Shown here one piece after another: positions 57,640 through 62,000 of a stretch of DNA of 62,000 nt. Below the pieces are notes generated by a model that saw only the letters and a list, made by a program, of their open reading frames with translations, was not told where the DNA came from and made no database searches. Origin of the DNA: Symbiodinium natans. Its lineage: Eukaryota; Sar; Dinophyceae; Suessiales; Symbiodiniaceae. The stretch is from positions 348,989 through 410,988 of the forward strand of contig CAJNDS010002211.1 in assembly GCA_905221605.1 (NCBI GenBank), written 5' to 3'. A program made the position numbers and the translations under genes. Position 1 is the first letter of the stretch, and every line of letters begins with the position of its first letter.

Positions 57640-58195
57640 TTTTGTGCCTGTGTTGATGATTCCATACGATTCCTTATCCATGCGCAGGTTTAACACATTC
57701 ATTTGTCTTCAAAAACGTAGCATCTTGTGTTTTACGCTATCCGGTTTTCGGTTCTGTGTAATATGACAGTACACGACTAAATTCTGCTAGATTATACATT
57801 TTGTCTTTGGGTGATCAGCTATGTTGTGTATGTAGTCTCCAGCTTTTTGTGGGTTGTTATAAGGGATGAGGGAGTCAGGCCAGAGCCAGGATCATTAGTG
57901 GTGGATGGGCCTGACATGGGAACAATGGAGAGGACGAGGTTCTTGGAAAGACCTTCGAGGTGAGGCCAGAGCCGACTCGCTGCAGGTGGCCCAAGAAGAA
58001 AACAGAACTTGGCCCGAGCCCTGCATCCCAAAGCTGCGTAACACTTCAGTGACCTCCCTGACCCTCCAAAGCCCTCACTTGACACAGTGGACCCTGTGGC
58101 CCAACAGGAGCCTACCATGCTGTAGCCCAATAGCTGAGAAGCCACAACCTGTTCGTGAGACCTCGTCACTCCGGAGTAGTTCCAGGACCTCTAAC
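57640..58195. other. Probable intron or intergenic sequence
   Basis: No recognisable exon; frames on both strands lack family motifs. Confidence 0.35.
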
Positions 58196-58204
58196 ACGCG
58201 TGCG

Positions 58205-58340
58205 CTCAACAAGCTGCACAACTTGGTCTCTTCGACTTGTTCTCGCAGACAGACAAGATGTCCAAAATAGCCCGAGGTCTAACTGCGGCTCCCTGCGCCT
58301 TGTCAACAAAGCTGCGGCACATCTCCGAGCCTTGCACCTT
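58205..58340 (-). CDS. Possible HEAT-like exon, strand uncertain
   Basis: The minus frame reads SEMCRSFVDKAQGAAVRPR, then AILDILSVCEN, with a HEAT-like VR-x-x-A-x-x-x-L. A second minus frame and a plus frame following a good acceptor (CTTGTTCTCGCAG) are also open here, so this is tentative. Confidence 0.22.
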
Positions 58341-58369
58341 GCAACTTAGGTTTAGGCGCTTGACAGGGT

Positions 58370-58513
58370 CTACTTCCTCTCAGCTGCCACCAGCACATTT
58401 GCAAAAGAGAGGGAAAAGTCAGAGCCGACCTTTGCCAGAGCCTCTGCAGCTGCTGAGGCTTCCTGGAGGATGGTGCTTAGCAGGGTGGGTCGCAACGGCT
58501 TCATCGGATTTCT
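58370..58513 (-). CDS. Candidate HEAT-like exon
   Basis: The minus frame reads LRPTLLSTILQEASAAAEAL, then AKVGSDFSLSFANVLVAAER, ending at a TAG (58370-58372). An AG/G acceptor lies at CATCCTCCAG/GAAGCC. A-x-A-A-E-A-L-x-x-(V/I)-G is typical of HEAT helix B. The true donor may lie upstream of the TAG (GGCAAAG/GTCGGC). Confidence 0.42.
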   Translation of the reverse strand, partial: RNPMKPLRPTLLSTILQEASAAAEALAKVGSDFSLSFANVLVAAERK

Positions 58514-58519
58514 GGTACA

Positions 58520-59120
58520 GGCACACGGGATTGGCAAGTGGCTAGTGGCTTCTCAAATCTGAGTATGCCTGCTCTTCATGGCTTCTCCCGGAGAGACGTG
58601 CGTCGGACACCACTGGATGTCACACTGTTTCTGTCGCGCCGTGCACCTTGCGTAGTATACCTACTCCACATGCGAAGCGATGGGCGGCGATCTTTTTAAG
58701 ATTTAAAGAAGAAGTCGGTCTGCGAGCTGACACTGGCAAAACTGCAACAAACTACCTTCGAGCATGCTAAGTTGACTTTGCAGTCAAGAGTCAACATCAT
58801 GGATAAGTTTGAAGCTTACACAAGACGTCGCAGTAGTTGCATTTGGCCGATGCGAGAGAAGATTTATGGACCATGTTGCTGACAGTCTTCTACCAGTCGG
58901 CGTGCCCAGGGTAAACCGGGGTAGTGCTGGTAGCAAGGCTTTCCTCTTCGGTTGCATCTTCGCTCGCAGGCTCCGGCATGAGAAGCCGCACGCCTCAGGT
59001 GGTGAGCTTTTGAGCTTTTTAGCTTCGAAGAACCCATATTCGGGAATGTCGGATATGTCGGTACGTCATAGGGAGCACATGCACGGCTGCCAGGCATGGG
59101 GAAGCCTCCTAAACCCGAAA
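58520..59120. other. Probable intron sequence
   Basis: No recognisable exon on either strand. Confidence 0.35.
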
Positions 59121-59124
59121 CAAG

Positions 59125-59265
59125 GCCTGTGCAGCGCAATCTCCTTTTGTACACAAAGCTTGCGGCCTGCATCTAGCGCCGCGCGGCGAACCAATGCGTC
59201 TGAATCGCCGAGGCGGCTGCAAACGAGACTGGGCAAAGTGTGCAGGGTTCGTTCCATAAGGACGA
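59125..59265 (-). CDS. HEAT-repeat exon
   Basis: From acceptor GGGATATGCAG/TCG at 59265, minus. Reads ERTLHTLPSLVCSRLGDSDA, then LVRRAALDAGRKLC: helix A (LPSLVxRL), the G-D-S-D turn with VRRAAL, and helix B, a full HEAT consensus. The 3' end is uncertain; CACAG/GCCTTG near 59125 would be a GC donor, a class known from dinoflagellates. Confidence 0.62.
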
Positions 59266-59404
59266 CTGCATATCCCTGAACCCCAAGCGGCATCACACAC
59301 ATTCCGCCGGCAAGCCGAACGCAGAACCATCAACAAGTCAACACATTGAAGCAGCGGGAAGGTTCCCAAGCCCGGGGCAAGTGCTAAGCCATTGCACAAC
59401 ATAC

Positions 59405-59459
59405 CGACTCGCTGCTACAACTGCTTGAAGCGCTTTAGGATCGTAGTCGCTGCGGATAT
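59405..59459 (-). CDS. Candidate short exon of the HEAT gene
   Basis: 55 bp between CACTCTGCAG/ATATCC and GAGTCG/GTATGT on minus. One frame reads IRSDYDPKALQAVVAAS, a helix-like stretch fitting between HEAT repeats. The phase to the next exon needs an alternative donor, so exact joins are unresolved. Confidence 0.35.
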
Positions 59460-59726
59460 CTGCAGAGTGTTGAGATATGTTCACGTACTTTGAGCGTGGA
59501 AGACCAACTCTGAGGGCAATGCGTTTTGATAGGTGTACATCGCTCTGTCTGACATAGACACATGTACAAAAGCCCCCATCCTCCAAACAAACCCTCTCCA
59601 CCACAAAACCACTCCAGTGATCTCCATTACCCAGTGAGGGCTGAAGTGCTTCCAGACACATGGGCATTTGGGATACAGGTCGGCGACCGGAAGTGATGCT
59701 TTCTTCTTCAGGCCAGAGGGCTCCAC

Positions 59727-59798
59727 CGCTGTGACATGGCCGTGTGCTTGTGGAAGTCGCCCCAGCGTCTGCACCGCTTGTCGCCGGGCCTCCCAGTC
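59727..59798 (-). CDS. HEAT-repeat exon
   Basis: From acceptor CTGTTGTGCAG/GACTGG (59798) on minus. Reads DWEARRQAVQTLGRLPQAH, matching the DW-x-x-RR-x-A-x-x-x-LG layout of the exon at 57337-57434. The donor is either ACAGCG/GTGGAG at 59726 or a GC site at CACACG/GCCATG about 15 bases earlier; the latter gives a phase that fits the exon at 59405-59459. Confidence 0.6.
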
Positions 59799-59863
59799 CT
59801 GCACAACAGATTTGATAGAGATGCTAATGGTGTGTATGTATGTATATTTTCTTGTATACTAAG

Positions 59864-59870
59864 AAATATA

Positions 59871-59902
<32 letters not shown>

Positions 59903-59903
59903 A
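59864..59903. repeat. GT/TATA microsatellite, probably intronic
   Basis: TATGTGTGTGTGTGTGTGTA followed by TATGTGTGTATATAATA. Confidence 0.9.
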
Positions 59904-60211
59904 TAAGGCATTATGTTTAAGTGATACTTGATCAGAAATTATGTCCTGCCAGCCTCAAGAGTTTCGAAGTCGCAGCCTCAACTGTGCTCTCAGAACCCCC
60001 CATTGGACTGTCCTTCTGTTGGAAAGCATCTGCCCATTCCTGGCCGAAACATGCAGCATGATACGCCTTGGGACCTATCTCTTGGCAGGACGCGCTCAAG
60101 TAGCGAAATCATGCAGAAGATGAAGGACCTTCAGCCAAAGTGCTGGTCATGGCTTTCCGTGAGTCATCGGCCTCTGCCCGAAAGACAGGGGCAGCAGTGT
60201 GGCTCTCGTAC

Positions 60212-60294
60212 CCGGACATTATGCCACAACAGCGTAGCAGCGCGTCCGCGCGGGCATCGGCATCGCGAAACTTTGCGGCGGATTCCCAGGCCAG
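60212..60294 (-). CDS. Candidate upstream exon of the HEAT gene
   Basis: The minus frame reads WESAAKFRDADARADALLRC, then CGIMSG, with donor GTCCGG/GTACGAG at 60211. The D-A-D-A-R-x-x-A-L pattern resembles a HEAT turn and helix B. The acceptor is not clear. Confidence 0.3.
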
Positions 60295-60439
60295 TGGATG
60301 GAGTGGAGGAGGGAAAGGGGAGAGTGGGGTAGAAGGTCGGGGCTGAAGGCATCTTGCAAAGGCATAAAGCTTGATATCAATGGCGCCTCTAGCTGTGCGT
60401 CGGCACTTTACCGTCAATGCCAAGTCATGCAGCATCTTG

Positions 60440-61180
60440 CAACTGATTCGAAAAATTGCAGCAAGGCTGGGACATGAACAAGATTAATGAGATTAATCAT
60501 ACAGTACTAATGTATTACCCATACGAGTTGTATTTATCACTCATGTTATTCACAGAAAAAACAACTCATTACTCCTAGCCAGGGCCAGTCATGAAGACAT
60601 GGTCACAACAACCTGAGGCCTGTGCTCTAAGGACTTGTAGAAAGCAGCCCAGAGTCCAACAGAAGCAAAGCAGCCATGCCATGCCAAATGACAAATGCCA
60701 AATGCCAAATGCCAAATGCCAAATGCCGTACTTTTTACGCTTCAACTGCTTCTGTATCGTCTGTTAAGTCGGCTGTCAGTCGATGTCATGCAGAGTTCCA
60801 TACCTGGAGATGCTGTCAAAGGAATTGTGGGAATTACGGCAGCAAAACTCGGGCATCCTCCAGCATTGAGAGGGATAGTGCGATACTCTAAGTGCTGGCC
60901 GCGCTACGTGGCATCAGCACGCTTTCTGTTCGGACAGAATACAGAGGAGAAAGTTGCTGCAAAGAGTTGACGAACGCTTAGAGTCGGAAATGGATGGAAA
61001 TGGATTCTTTTACGGTCTGCCGCTCAAACACACGCTCACATTCCAGGCCAAGAAAGGCAATGTCGACCTCCAATTGTTGATGTACCCTGCACCCCGGAAT
61101 GGTACGAAAGGCTGCCTGCAGGAAATTGTGGGGACTACCTCGGCATAGACGGCCCTGGAAGAGAGTAATCCGAGCACCTG
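60440..61180. other. Unassigned; 7 bp microsatellite at 60682-60727
   Basis: (CCAAATG)n, about six copies, at 60682-60727. A plus frame at 60695-60970 includes IPGDAVKGIVGITAAKLGH, protein-like but unidentified. Confidence 0.4.
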
Positions 61181-61186
61181 TTTTAA

Positions 61187-61335
61187 CTAATACCTCCACA
61201 TTTAAAGAAATTGTTTTCGTCGAGAAGCCTGCCGGAAGATTCCTTTCCAAAACGAGGGTTTTCGTATGGGCCAATACCACCACATTTAAAGAAATGTTTT
61301 CGGGGGAGTTCACAAATCTGTCGGCAGGCTTCTTG
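61187..61335. repeat. Tandem duplication, ~80 bp
   Basis: Two copies of a unit with ACCACATTTAAAGAAATTGT-like sequence, TTTTCG, and then either GAAGCCTGCCGG or (at 61321) TCGGCAGGCTTC, the latter inverted. So a direct repeat with an embedded inverted element. Confidence 0.6.
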
Positions 61336-61447
61336 TTTTGCTTGCTGACCTGCGAAGCTACAGCACCTCAGGGATCTGCAGCCTATTGTCAATACAGAAT
61401 CAATACATTGCCATGGTCTTATTATTGTGGCGCCCTGCCTTTCTTAT

Positions 61448-61575
61448 TGCGGGGGGGCGGAAGGGGGGGGAGGAAGGGGCGGGGGGATGGGGGGCGGGGG
61501 GGGCTTGGGGGGCGGCGCGGGCGGGGGGGGCGGGGATGCGGGGGGGGCGGGGGGGGCGGGGGCGGGGGGGGCCCC
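61448..61575 (+). repeat. G-rich low-complexity tract
   Basis: Runs of 4-8 G separated by C, A or T; G-quadruplex potential on plus. Confidence 0.9.
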
Positions 61576-61714
61576 CACCAATTAAACACGTGCTCGGATT
61601 AAAGAGCGCAGAAGGAAATAAACAGGATCAAGCAGCTCAGGCAGCTGAGATCAGGGTCCAAGGCCCTAAAAGCAACGTAGTGTGTGTGTGTGTGCACAGC
61701 CAGATGCGGGAGAG

Positions 61715-61993
61715 TTAGGCGCGCAGCTCAACCAAATGGACCACTAGAACCCGTCCAGACTGTTGAGTGAGCGGTACTCCAGCCCTAATTGAATACATTC
61801 CAATGTGCCCAGGCTTCAACGACACACCCTGGTAACTACAATAAAGGGTGCGATCTACAAGAATGTGCATTGCCCTGGAAGCAGCTCTGCACAAGCGCAC
61901 TCCGGGTAGGGCTTCCCAGGCTCGTCCTTCGTCCAGAAAAGGGTATTTGGCCAGTTGCAAGGCATTCGCAAGTTGATGGGGGCAATTTGCCAA
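61715..61993 (-). CDS. Candidate coding segment at the window edge, unrecognised
   Basis: The minus frame runs toward the window end and reads ALQLAKYPFLDEGRAWEALP, later GHIGMYSIRAGVPLTQQSG, ending at a stop at 61715. Protein-like composition, no family recognised. May be the 3' exon of a gene that begins beyond the window. Confidence 0.28.
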   Translation of the reverse strand: MANCPHQLANALQLAKYPFLDEGRAWEALPGVRLCRAASRAMHILVDRTLYCSYQGVSLKPGHIGMYSIRAGVPLTQQSGRVLVVHLVELRA

Positions 61994-62000
61994 TATGAGT

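Overview
The window looks like nuclear DNA of a dinoflagellate, probably a Symbiodiniaceae-like alga. Three observations support this. There is an interstitial array of the plant/alveolate telomere repeat TTTAGGG, with many degenerate TTTAGGG-like islands elsewhere. There is a decayed Ty1/copia-type Pol whose protease, integrase, reverse transcriptase and RNase H motifs resemble the copia elements common in dinoflagellates. Coding exons are small, scattered and flanked by AG/GT-type (possibly also GC) splice sites, within very repeat-rich and otherwise gene-poor DNA. The taxonomic call is inference from sequence style; no rRNA, tRNA or intact spliced-leader gene was seen.

Layout. 0-7.5 kb is stacked minisatellites: a GTGCCC-type minisatellite at 60-235 with an inverted copy at 7085-7335, a cluster of inverted hairpin motifs (1.0-1.6 kb), a ~550-608 bp tandem repeat (3.29-4.75 kb) and a 64-80 bp minisatellite (4.79-7.08 kb). 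7.6-13.4 kb is a copia-like retroelement on the minus strand, broken by stops and frameshifts and marked by a strand-asymmetric excess of CAAT. 13.4-25 kb holds degenerate telomere-like blocks, a 40 bp perfect palindrome, a ~0.84 kb purine tract, AT-rich and C-rich tracts, and only unrecognised open frames. At 25.7-27.7 kb, minus strand, is the one clear complete gene: a GT61-type glycosyltransferase whose reading frame runs into a GT/GC microsatellite. 28-38 kb is mostly unassigned sequence with microsatellites. 38.3-40.8 kb is a ~296 bp satellite. 42.85-42.96 kb is the TTTAGGG array. 43.96-45.69 kb is a composite GT-rich satellite.

46-60.3 kb is the other gene-bearing part. It holds candidate exons of an unknown gene (46.1-46.5 kb), a TspO/tryptophan-rich-membrane-protein-like exon (52 kb), and a series of minus-strand exons between ~60.3 and ~54.7 kb that each encode about one HEAT repeat. 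The HEAT exons are best read as one multi-exon HEAT-repeat gene whose introns carry CATA, GT and polypurine microsatellites.

I see no operon-like organisation, CRISPR array or bacterial feature. Most long open frames in the microsatellites exist only because the repeat lacks stop codons, and I do not annotate them as genes. Exon boundaries are read by eye and are approximate unless stated.
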